This document shows, piece by piece, positions 48,993 through 60,523 of a stretch of DNA of 64,000 bases (the stretch's first letter is position 1; every line of letters starts with the position of its first letter). The stretch comes from Glutinoglossum americanum. Lineage: Eukaryota; Ascomycota; Geoglossomycetes; Geoglossales; Geoglossaceae. The notes under the pieces are model-generated. The model had not been told where the DNA came from and made no database searches. It saw nothing but the letters and a program-made list of their open reading frames with translations. Where the stretch lies: NCBI GenBank assembly GCA_020080175.1, contig JAGHQL010000035.1:1-64000 (forward strand), given 5' to 3'. The position numbers and the translations under genes are program-made.

Positions 48993-49641
48993 ATGCCTAC
49001 TAGATTAACGAAGACAAGAAAACAGTATGTACAATGACTCTTTTGCCTATCCACAACCCTCCGCCACTGTTCATTAGCCTAGGAATAACTAATTCCCATC
49101 TACAGTCGAGGCCATGTCTCTGCCGGTCACGGTCGTGTAGGCAAGCACCGCAAGCACCCCGGTGGTCGCGGTATGGCTGGCGGTCAGCACCACCACCGGA
49201 CGAATATAGACAAGTACCATCCAGGTTATTTTGGAAAGGTTGGGATGCGGTACTTCCACAAGCTACAGAATCAGTTCTGGAAGCCAGTTATCAACCTCGA
49301 TAAGGTTCGTCCTCTTAATATAGCTGCCATAAATTGGTTCTCTATTCCTTAGGTTTTTAGAGAGGTCTGGTTGGAGATTTGGGGCGTGCAAGGAGCCAGT
49401 CACTTACATGACCTGGGATTTACAGCTCTGGTCCCTAGTACCTTCTGAGAAACGCGACGTCTATCTCTCTAAAAAATGCGACACCGCTCCAGTCCTCGAT
49501 CTTCTCCCACTCGGCTACTCCAAAGTTCTGGGGAAAGGCAGAATCCCAAAGGTCCCACTCGTTGTGCGTGCTCGGCATGTTAGCAAGGAAGCTGAGAGGA
49601 AGATTAAGGAGGCTGGTGGCATCGTTGAGTTAGTAGCATAG
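48993..49641 (+). CDS. RPL28: 60S ribosomal protein uL15 (L27a/RPL28)
   Basis: Three exons (48993-49024, 49106-49304, 49426-49641) encode 148 aa, against 149 in yeast Rpl28. The first exon has only 32 nt and encodes [10 protein letters not shown], a typical layout for ribosomal protein genes. The core [20 protein letters not shown] and [14 protein letters not shown] is nearly invariant. Gln38, the position whose change gives cycloheximide resistance in yeast, is the normal residue here. The C-terminus is [20 protein letters not shown]. The introns are 81 and 121 bp, longer than most in the window, as is common in ribosomal protein genes. Confidence 0.97.
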
Positions 49642-50026
49642 CTTGTCGGTCAATAGAAGAAACATATGGCACAGATGGGTTTCGCCGGGTTGTGCGCGAG
49701 GCTTTGTGCGATACGTACTTTCTAACTTTATGGGAGTTTGTGGCACAAATAAAAACCTGCTACAGACCTCAGCGTTGCCATAGGTAGTATGGGCATGGTG
49801 TGATTTGTGCCGGCGAGACGTCTCTGAACCTATCGGTATCAATAATCAGGGTAACATATCTAACAAGACTACTCTTACAGCAACAAAGCCGACTGGACGC
49901 CCAGGATCAAGTAGAAAAACGCACCGAAAAATGTCCACGTGGAAAAATAGGAAAGGGAAAAAAAATATAACAGGACAATTGTACAAGCCTAGGACAGAGA
50001 GCCCCACCACGAAAGACTTCCCGCTG
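49642..50026. other. Convergent 3' intergenic region
   Basis: This stretch lies between the stop codons of RPL28 and CDC7. It is A-rich around 49955-49970. Nothing else is seen. Confidence 0.6.
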
Positions 50027-51739
<1,713 letters not shown>

Positions 51740-52117
51740 ATTATTATGGGCGAGTCTGTAATTTGCATATGAGCTCTGGTAGCTGTAATAGGTACTTCAA
51801 GATTGCCAATACATTGGTGCAAGCAAAGGTAACTGCTGTTCAGGTGGAATTCTGTCTCTAGCCAACCCAGCGCATTGGTGATGTTTGGCGCGCAGAATGT
51901 TGTTTACATGGCCCGTGCCCAACCTAAGACTAAATAGGAAAGTACACAACAAACACCGATCTCATTTTCCTCCCCCGCCAGGAACTTATTCTTTTGACAG
52001 CATCGCAAATTTATACGGTGTCGCTGCAACCTTAGGGGGATCTTCTACAAAAGCGCCGTATGCGCACCTCTTCTCCCACATATTTTATGTGCTCTGCCTG
52101 ACGTCTCAACCGCCAGT
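51740..52117. promoter_or_regulatory. Divergent promoter, CDC7 / condensin subunit 1
   Basis: These 378 bp are shared by two cell-cycle genes. TTTGGCGCGC at 51884-51893 matches the E2F/SBF-MBF-like class. CCAAT and ATTGG boxes occur nearby (for example 51817-51826 and 51873-51877). Confidence 0.6.
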
Positions 52118-55100
52118 ATGGGAGACCGCGTCAACTTTGACCTTAATGACTCGCTCAAATGCTATCTCAGCGATCCCGCGACCGTCTCCACTCCGGAGGC
52201 TGATTCCGCATTACTAAACTGCGAGAATGACCCAGAGTCACTTACGAGCGTTCTCATAAACGGAGTGTTGAACCCCATTGTAGACTCGGTTGCGGAGAAT
52301 CCTGAAGCTATAACAACAAGTTCATCATTTGACTCGCTGCAGTTTTTATTGAAGTGTGCACCTACCTGTCTTCAACCTTAAAAGGGTTTAATTGAACCTG
52401 ACTCTGAACTCTTTTTCCTATCTAGATCGGCGTCACATCTGCCGCCAAACGCGTTGAGCAAGATTTTCGACCTTGTTGTTTCCGGCCTATCATCTGAGAA
52501 TGACATTCTCAGCACTGACATCGACAACGACGACCAGGAGGCGGTACAACATCATCGAAACCTCCTCGAAATATATGGGTTTTTGTTACAATGGAGCGTA
52601 GCAGCTGTCGAGACAAAGGCGGCAGAAAAACCCACCCCGCTAACGAAAGGTCGAGGAGGGAAGGCTTCCAAATCTAAGCCGAATAAGAAGGATGATAACT
52701 GGGACTCCTCGGCTCAGCTGCAACTGGCTTTCGACGCTATGTTCAAAGTTCTGAAGCAAAAGCTTTCCAAGATATTCCTGACAACTTCAGAACGGGATAC
52801 ATTCGTCAACCTATTTACGAGGTCTGCTTACCTGGTTCTTGAGAGCGAACAGAGGGTTAAGGCTAGAGATATTCGGATGCATGTGTTCAGAGTCCTATGC
52901 TCAGCAGTGAAGCATCATGGGCATGCTTTTGGTACTCCCATTAGCTTCGCGGATTCTATCGCACCTGAGTAACAAAAGGTCTAACACTTAGTTATAGGTG
53001 CTCAGACCTCGATAATACAGAGCCTCTCGTACTTCGAGCATCTCTCTGAGCCGATGGCAGAGTTTTTACATATCCTGTCCATAGAATATGATTATCCCCA
53101 GCTTGTTGATGAAATCCTGAGGTAAGTTGATAATGCTCAAAGACTTTTTATTAGGGGCTAACATGTCGCAAAGAGAGTTGAGTAGCAAGGAGTTCAACAG
53201 CAATGATAACAAAGGACCTAAGTCTGTGTCATCTTTCATAATCAAACTGTCAGAGTTGGCCCCTCGATTAGTTATGAAGCAGATGACTTTGCTTGTTAAG
53301 CAGTTAGACAGCGAAGTATGTCTTCAATTCCATTAGTTGAATATATATATCTAACTGCTTTTAGTCATATACGCTCCGCTGTGCCATCATTGAGGTCTGC
53401 GGTAATCTCATCGTTGACCTGATCAACCAGGAAGAACATAATGAAAATCATGAGATACAGATCAATGCATTCTTTGATCTGCTTGAGGAACGCTTTCTGG
53501 ATCTGAATCCCTATTGCCGGAGTCGAGCAATTCAAGTTTGCATAAAGTTATTCGATCTAGTGACGAATCCCAAAAGACGCCTAAGTGTGGCCGAGCTTGC
53601 TGCCCGAAGCTTAGAGGATAAGAGCAGTAATGTCAGAAGGAATGCGATAAAACTGCTTGGCCGACTGGTTTCCACACATCCCTTTCGCGACATACACGGA
53701 GGAGGACAGTTATCCTTCAAGGAGTGGAACACTCGATTACAGGACGCGGGAGCAGAGCTTGCGTCTCTGAAACCCCCGGCGGGTTCCCCAGGACTAGCGG
53801 AAAAGCAGCCTGCTGCCGATGATTTGGTCGACGAAGACTTGTTGGATGAGGCCACTGAAATGGAAGCCGATTCACTCAAGAGACCGGCTCAGATGAGCGA
53901 GGAAGAAAAGGTCTTAGCGCTACAAAAAGCAGCAGAAGAAGCAGCGACATCACAGTCAATCGAGAAGCTTCAAAAGCTCAGAAAATACTTCGCCGATGCC
54001 CTTAGTTTTATTGAGATCGTCCATCACGCTTCCAGTATCATTCGTCAGCTGCTTTCCTCCAAGAACAAGAGCGAGGTGATAGAAGCAATGGACTTTTTCG
54101 TCATCATTGATGCATACAAGGTAGAGGTTGCCAAGGCTGGCATCCGGCGTATGCTTCGTCTGATTTGGACGAAAGGTAACAGTGATGAGGGCAAAGGCGT
54201 GCAGACTCACCTTATCGAATGCTACAAGGGACTTTTCTTCGATGCACCGGATGGTCTCGACAAAAACGATACCGCGAACTTCATAGCCCGTAACATGATT
54301 AGTCTCACTTTCGGTGCAACCCCTGCTGAGCTGACCTCTCTAGAGCAGCTTCTCAGCAATATGATGTCGGCAGGTCACATCTCTGACATGGTGGTCTCTA
54401 AACTGTGGCAGGTCTACGGGGTACAAAGGAAAGAGATTTCGAAGAGCCAGAGGCGCGGCGCAATTATTGTGCTCGGCATGTTAGCTTTGGCAAAGCCTGA
54501 TATTGTGGTTAAGGAGATGGAGAATATGCTAAGAATTGGACTTGGACCACTTGGGAGAGTCGACCTTGTGCTCGCAAAATATACTTGCATTGCACTCCAA
54601 CGCATCAACCCAACAGCGCGAAAGACTAAAGGTGCTTTGTCATGCCATTATATACAAGGGGTTTACGCTAATCTATGGATAGAATCTACGCCTAACACAG
54701 CCAAGCTACCTAACGACCATGCAATCCTTGTGAAACTCTCTACGATCATTGAAATGCCGTCTAACAACAAGGAGTGGTAAGACACGATCTATCAGTATCG
54801 TCTGATATTAGTCGACTGACTCTCAAAGGTTTGGCGTCGCTGAGCAAGCCATTGGTGCAATATTCGTCCTGTCAAAGCATCCGGACACCCTCTGTTCAGA
54901 CATCCTCCGGCGCAAGACTAAATCGGTTTTTAGCCAAAGATCAAGCAGTTTTCACCAGGAACCCACGGACGATGAAGAGGATCCTATCACCCAGGATGAG
55001 CAACCACATGAAACGATTGACAGCAAGAGTAAGGGTGCCCCGGCGCTTTCTCAGCTACTCTTCATTGTTGGACATATCGCCAGTATGACATCCCCAACCT

Positions 55101-56330
55101 TTCCCTACGGCAGCCGAATCTGACTCTGCAAAGTAAAACAGATTGTCCACTTGGAGCTCTGTGAGCTGGATTTTAAACGGAGGAAAGCTGAAAATGACAA
55201 AGGTGAACTCTCTATCTAGATATCAATACACAGGGCTAATGTGCTAGCAAGGCAAACAACCCGGAGAGTCTCCATCAAAAACGCCGCCTGCAGATCAGGA
55301 TGAGCTAGATCTCATTGGAGGCACTACAGAGGATGACTTCACTGAGGCGATGGCGCACATTCGTGAACGCGAGTTATTATACGGAGAGAACTCCCTGCTG
55401 GCGAATTTCGGTCCGTTGGTGTCTGAAATCTGCTCAAATAACACTGCATATAAGGAACGTAACCCGCGGAAATGCAATGAAGCTTGCGCTAACTTTCATC
55501 TAGAACCGCGACCTGCAAGCGGCTGCAACTTTGTGCATGGCGAAGTTAATGTGCGTTTCATGTGAGTATGAACACGATCACATCTCAACCATGTTCTAAT
55601 TGGCCCAAGCCGAATATTGTGAAAAGAATCTCCCCCTCCTAATCACCATTATGGAGCGGTCGAAAGATCCTGTAACCCGTAGTAATGTTGTTATTGCACT
55701 TGGCGATATGGTAAGCATCCTCATGCATAGGTCCATTACAAGTTCTAATAGCTATAGGCGGTTTGCTTCAACCACCTAATCGATGAAAACACGGATTTCC
55801 TCTATAGAAGGCTGAATGACAATGATGTTTCAGTTAAACGGACGTGCTTAATGACCCTAACCTTCTTAATCCTCGCAGGGCAGGTTAAGGTGAAAGGCCA
55901 ACTTGGGGAAATGGCGAAATGCTTAGAACACCCCGACAAAAGGACTGCAGATTTGTCAAGGATGTTTTTTACAGAACTCTCAACAAAAGACAATGCGGTA
56001 TACAACCACTTTGTGGATATGTTTTCGCTATTGTCTGCGGAAAGGGGCCTCGAGGAAAATGCATTGCGGAGAATCATCAAATTTCTTGCCTCTTTCATCG
56101 AGAAGGTAAGCTACGGGAGGTATATCGTTATGCTCGAGCATACACTAATTATGACTCAGGATAAACATGCCAAACAGCTAGCAGATAAGCTCGCCGCACG
56201 TCTTGCCCGCTGTGATAATGAGAGACAGTGGAATGATGTTGCGTATGCCCTATCACTTTTGCAACATAAAAACGAAGAGATACAGAAGACAGTCACTGCT
56301 GGATACCGAATGGTCGAGGCAAACGCATAA
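52118..56330 (+). CDS. CND1: Condensin complex subunit 1 (CND1/YCS4/CAP-D2)
   Basis: Thirteen exons encode 1184 aa: 52118-52353, 52426-52931, 52998-53121, 53174-53315, 53365-54631, 54701-54776, 54829-55082, 55134-55202, 55252-55454, 55504-55561, 55610-55710, 55758-56105 and 56160-56330. Hallmarks of the family are KEFNSNDNKGPKSVSSFIIK and APRLVMKQMTLLVKQLDSE, then YTLRCAIIEVCGNLI, GHIAIKQIVHLELCELDFKR, and the C-terminal HEAT block AAATLCMAKLMCVS to NVVIALGDMAVCFNHLIDEN. Condensin compacts chromosomes in mitosis. The intron at 55455-55503 needs a GA donor to keep the conserved frame. The intron at 54632-54700 is 69 bp without stops, so retention would be silent for frame. Total exon length is 3555 nt. 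Confidence 0.93.
55455..55503 (+). other. Apparent GA-AG intron in condensin subunit 1
   Basis: The exon ends TATAAG (residues AYK) and the next conserved exon starts AACCGCGACC (NRDLQAAATL). The only intron that joins these in frame begins GAACGT and ends TCTAG, with a clear GCTAAC branch site. The nearest GT, four bases downstream at 55459, shifts the frame. This may be a true rare intron type, a donor mutation or a base-call error. Confidence 0.65.
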
Positions 56331-56577
56331 CAAGATACTCTGGAGTTCGCGGTTATGTTAGAGTGGTTTATTTAATTTTTTTCCAAAGTTTTGAGTCATA
56401 ATGGACCCTTAAATACATATAGGTGCCTAAATGAGGTAGGAGCAAGGTAACAATCCTGCAATCAGTATATGTAAGAAGTTTCCAATTTACTGAGGGCCCT
56501 CAAATACGTTTGATCGAGATCCCTCGACTTGGTCCCATCATACCGTGACATAAAAACCTTTATTTTATTTCTCACAC

Positions 56578-57294
56578 ATGGACCGACCCTCACGAAGAAC
56601 CACATTTTTCTCTCTACCAGCCGAGCTTCGCCTACGAATATACTCGTGCATACTTCCAAGACCGCGCCTCGGAGAAGAATACCTCCACATCTACCCGACG
56701 AGCGTTCTTTTCACTTTCGACTTCCATGTCAAATACAAGGCCGACATTCGGAACATCTTGCGAACATGCCGGATAGTCCATGCCGAGTTTTCCGAATTTC
56801 TATATCAACACACCAAATTCGTCATCATAGACCGCATCGCTGAGGATGAGCTCTGGCTAAAGCGGTATATTCACATTGTACGGCATCTGGAAATAAAGGT
56901 CACTTCATATCATCCGCTAGTGGTGATAGTACGGAACCTCAAGTTGATGTTCCGTACTATTGCCATGAGCCAGCATAAAAGCATCTGCTTCCGCGAAAAA
57001 CCTCTACTAAGCTCCCTGACGATAAATCTCGAATTCATTAGACCTTTACTCTGGGACCAGGAAAAGCAGGGAGTTATAAACACGTTAAGCTTCTTTGTGG
57101 AGGATCGGTGGCGCATAGCTGCACGGGAGTTCTACACCATTCGTGGGCTGCAGGATTTTGACATTTCGGGTTTGGAGACCGAGGATACGAAGGAACTGCT
57201 CGACAGGCTGAGGGATAGAGTAACGAGAGATATTGTTTTGGCTCCGCCACAACAAGAAATGCCATTTGCGCAGAGAATGAGCGCTGCTTTTTAA
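56578..57294 (+). CDS. F-box-like (2EXR-type) protein
   Basis: A single exon encodes 238 aa. The N-terminus FFSLPAELRLRIYSCILPRP is a typical fungal F-box or 2EXR-like start, and ILRTCRIVHAEFSEFLYQHT follows as in that group. The rest shows alternating hydrophobic segments without a known motif. Such proteins are numerous in filamentous fungi; some recruit targets to SCF ubiquitin ligases, but no function can be given for this one. A TTTATTTTATTT stretch lies directly before the ATG. Its stop is only 44 bp from that of the convergent MAK3 gene, so the two 3' UTRs probably overlap. Confidence 0.78.
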   Translation: MDRPSRRTTFFSLPAELRLRIYSCILPRPRLGEEYLHIYPTSVLFTFDFHVKYKADIRNILRTCRIVHAEFSEFLYQHTKFVIIDRIAEDELWLKRYIHIVRHLEIKVTSYHPLVVIVRNLKLMFRTIAMSQHKSICFREKPLLSSLTINLEFIRPLLWDQEKQGVINTLSFFVEDRWRIAAREFYTIRGLQDFDISGLETEDTKELLDRLRDRVTRDIVLAPPQQEMPFAQRMSAAF

Positions 57295-57338
57295 TCCTAA
57301 CTAGAGAGGTGGATTTTCGACATCACATTGCCGGCAAA

Positions 57339-58089
57339 CTAAGTGCTTGGTTCTCCTCGGGAAGGTAGCGGTTCGGTCTCCCCATTATCGGGGACGTCAT
57401 GGATACAAGGAGCGAGCCCGACGCCTTCCTTGAGGTAGAGGATAAGACGAAATGCTGTGTTTCCGTTGAGATAGTAGCGGTGAAGTCTCTTGCTACGTAA
57501 GAATCCAAGACGTTCGTATAGCTTCATAGCTGCTGTATTTGTGATTTCTGTCTCAAGGGCCACCTGCCCGCGCTGTTAGATGACGGTAGGAGATTTGTGG
57601 TGGTTCTTCAACAGGTTACCTCGTCAGCATCCCTCTCGATCATTGCGTCAATAGCCATGCGAACAAGCTTCGTCGCTGGAGATATGTCAGTAGATGTCAG
57701 TAGATATTCACAACAACGCAATCTCAAGCTGACCGATTCCCTTCCCGCGGCTCTCTTTTTTCACAGCTAGCATCGCAATGTACCCCCGCATTGGACCACC
57801 TCTATGACGCTCTAGTTTGTTTACCACAACACCGACCAAATTATCATCTTTGTCTAGGGCCTACCAAAAGTCCACCGAGAGTTAGAAAATAACGTTTATG
57901 GAGTGTCTAGAGATGACTCACCATGAAGCAGAGATCTCCCCATTGGTAGAGGAAGTAGCGATACACGTAAATGCTATAGGGCTCGGAGAGATCCTTGGAG
58001 ATTATCTGGCGGATCGCCTCAAGGTAGATGTCCTCCTTGCAGTTATCATACTGCACATATCGAAGGTCTTCACTGTCATCGCCGCTCAT
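57339..58089 (-). CDS. MAK3: N-terminal acetyltransferase NatC catalytic subunit MAK3 (NAA30)
   Basis: Four exons (57922-58089, 57734-57860, 57620-57675, 57339-57563) encode 191 aa. The opening LRYVQYDNCKEDIYLEAIRQ and LSEPYSIYVYRYFLYQWGDL are the Mak3 substrate-side region. VVNKLERHRGGPMRGYIAML follows, then the acetyl-CoA loop RGKGIA at residues 94-99, and the tail ALETEITNTAAMKLYERLGF with the RYYLNGNTAFRLIL end. NatC acetylates N-terminal Met followed by a hydrophobic residue, on the ribosome with Mak10 and Mak31. The ATG at 58089 is preferred because the longer frame upstream begins at GTG. It is divergent from the PDAT gene. Confidence 0.93.
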
Positions 58090-58268
58090 ACCGCCAGATT
58101 GAATAGACGGAAGAGGGCGACATGGGACAAAACGTTGTCGTCTGGAGGCCGCACAAAATGATACGGTGGAAGTCACGCATCTCGCTTAACAATCCAACAA
58201 TATAAGCATGTGCCTAGGTGAACGTGATAGCGAAAATCCCGATTGCTTCAACTATCTTAGCCATCACC
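58090..58268. promoter_or_regulatory. Short divergent promoter, MAK3 / PDAT
   Basis: Only 179 bp separate the two start codons, so both transcripts must start within this space or share it. No strong motif is seen. Confidence 0.55.
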
Positions 58269-60523
58269 ATGTTTTCATTGAGAAGACGGCTTGTCGGGGG
58301 AGATCTCTTGCCGAGGGGTCAAACACCAGAGAATGCTGAACCCGTGCGGCTGGCCCCAATCTCAAAAATCTCCACCAAACCGAGGAAAGGACTAAAGCGT
58401 CTCATATTCTCACTTGGAGGTCTCTTTGGCATTATCATGGCGGGCATTTTTGCTAATCACAACGATGTGATCAATATCAACCTTGATTTGCTCTCGGACT
58501 TGAACTTGGACTCTTTCTTCGATGTTATTCCAGCTGGCATACCGAAAGAGGCAAGGGATATTTCGGTATGAGCTCGAAAGATGGCGCCATTACTATTTTA
58601 TGGGTGAAAGATGAGGGCTGATGGGTGTTCTGTACATAGCAACAAGAAAGAGCAGCTATAAATTTTGATTCTTTCTCCGTCGGGTTACACCTGTACTCCC
58701 AAGGCTTCCGCGCCCACCACCCGGTTGTGATGATACCCGGAGTAATCTCAACAGGACTCGAGAGCTGGGGAACTGAGAATAAGTCACGCCTATACTTTAG
58801 GAAGCGTTTATGGGGCAGCTGGACCATGATGAGAGCATTGGTAATGGACCGTGAGAGCTGGAAGCGGCATATTGTCTTAGATAAGCATACGGGCCTCGAC
58901 CCTCCGGGTATAAAGCTGCGAGCGGCACAGGGATTCGATGCAGCAGATTTCTTTGTCACGGGGTATTGGATATGGAGTAAAATCTTAGAGAATCTTGCAA
59001 CGATCGGGTACGATCCTACGAATTCTTTCACTGCGGCCTATGACTGGCGACTCTCATACTCGAATCTAGAAGTACGAGACCATTACTTCACGCGCTTGAA
59101 GGTCTACATTGAAACATCGGTGCGGATTAGCGGCAAGAAGCCCGTGCTGGTGTCACATAGCATGGGCTCCCAGGTGTTGTTCTACTTCTTTCACTGGGTG
59201 GAAGCTGAAGGTCATGGTGGTGGGGGGCCGGACTGGGTGGAAAAACATGTAGACTCATGGATCAATATTAGTGGTTGCATGCTCGGTGCAACGAAAGGCC
59301 TCCCCGCTGTCTTATCCGGCGAAATGAAGGACACTGCTCAACTCAATGCATTTGCCGTGTACGGGCTGGAGAAGTTCTTGAGCAGGGAGGAAAGGACAGA
59401 CATTTTCAGGGCGATGCCAGGCATTTCTAGTATGCTTCCAAAAGGTGGAGACGCTGTTTGGGGCAATAATACGTGGGCACCAGATGATCGGTTTGGACAA
59501 GAAATCAGTTATGGGAACATTATCAACTTCAAGGAGAGCAATTCTACCCGTTCGGAGAAGAACTTGACGATGCGTGAGAGTATGGATTATCTCCTCGAGA
59601 GCAGTGACTCATGGTATAAAGACGCGGTATTAGCGAACTACTCTCACGGTATTGCCCACACGGAGAGGGACGTGGAGGTAAGATCAAATCTCACCTGATC
59701 CTTCACCCTCTTGCTAATGTTTAGAAGAAAAATGAGCGGGACCCGAGAAAGTGGACCAACCCCCTCGAGACTAGATTACCGAATGCACCTAGTTTAAAGA
59801 TCTATTGCTTCTATGGTTGTCACCTACCAAGTGCTCTTCGCGTGAAGACCGCTAACCTAGTGCATAGGAGTTGGCAAACAAACTGAGAGGAGCTATTTTT
59901 ACCGCGAGGAACAGACCCCTTCAAGAAAGTCGAATATGTCAATCGATACTACCGTTATCAACGGAGAAGTAGTAAGCGTGCTTGCTCTACTCTACTGCCC
60001 TGTCTTCGCTAACCACTCACTTAGGACCATGGTATCGTCCTGGGAGAAGGCTTGTACCATCGATAAATTACTAAGATGCTCGCTGACTTAAATTCAGGTG
60101 ACGGGACCGTTCCTCTTCTAAGTGCCGGTTATATGTGTGCCAAAGGTCTAGCTCCACCCAAATTCCGTCTGGCGAAGCGCCATCAACTAATAGTTCTCTG
60201 AAGGCTGGAAGCTAAAGCGTTTCAATCCCGGTGGGTCGAAAGTGAAGATCTTCGAGATGCCGCACGAGCCCGACAGATTCTCTCCTCGTGGTGGCCCAAA
60301 CACTGGTATGTCCATTTCAATAATAAACCTAAATTTAGTATATGGGCTGCCTGGCTAACCTCATTCGGTCTCTAAAGGAGATCATGTCGATATCCTAGGC
60401 CGGCAGTCACTCAACGACCTCATCCTCCGTGTTGCATCAGGAAAAGGCGATCTAATTGAAGAGACGGTAGTGTCTAATATCCGGGAGTACTCCGATAGAG
60501 TCCAAATATTCGAAGAACCATAA
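58269..60523 (+). CDS. LRO1: Phospholipid:diacylglycerol acyltransferase (PDAT, LRO1)
   Basis: Eight exons (58269-58565, 58640-59677, 59725-59815, 59868-59971, 60025-60049, 60098-60145, 60204-60305, 60378-60523) encode 616 aa. A basic cytosolic tail is followed by one membrane anchor at residues 43-61 and a lumenal LCAT-like hydrolase fold. Landmarks are HPVVMIPGVISTGLESWG, the nucleophile SHSMGS with Ser273, GDGTVPLLS with Asp520 and GDHVDILGR with His571. All three catalytic residues are intact. PDAT moves an acyl chain from a phospholipid to diacylglycerol, making triacylglycerol in the ER. The exon at 60025-60049 has 25 nt, and the intron after it (60050-60097) begins GC. The start at ATG 58269 follows the family pattern of a short basic MxSLRRR opening. 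Confidence 0.94.
60050..60097 (+). other. GC-AG intron in the PDAT gene
   Basis: The exon ends GGAGAAG and the intron starts GCTTGT and ends TTCAG. This is the only in-frame way to make the conserved GEGDGTVPLL. The donor is a weaker match than the GCAAGT seen in the helicase gene. Confidence 0.75.

Noticed and set aside
55459-55503. GT donor at 55459 for the condensin intron
   Set aside because: It gives a canonical 45-bp intron but shifts the frame out of the conserved NRDLQAAATL segment and breaks the multiple-of-three total.
57676-57733. Tandem ATCTACTGAC-like repeat inside a MAK3 intron
   Set aside because: Only about two short copies within an intron, probably slippage and without evident function.
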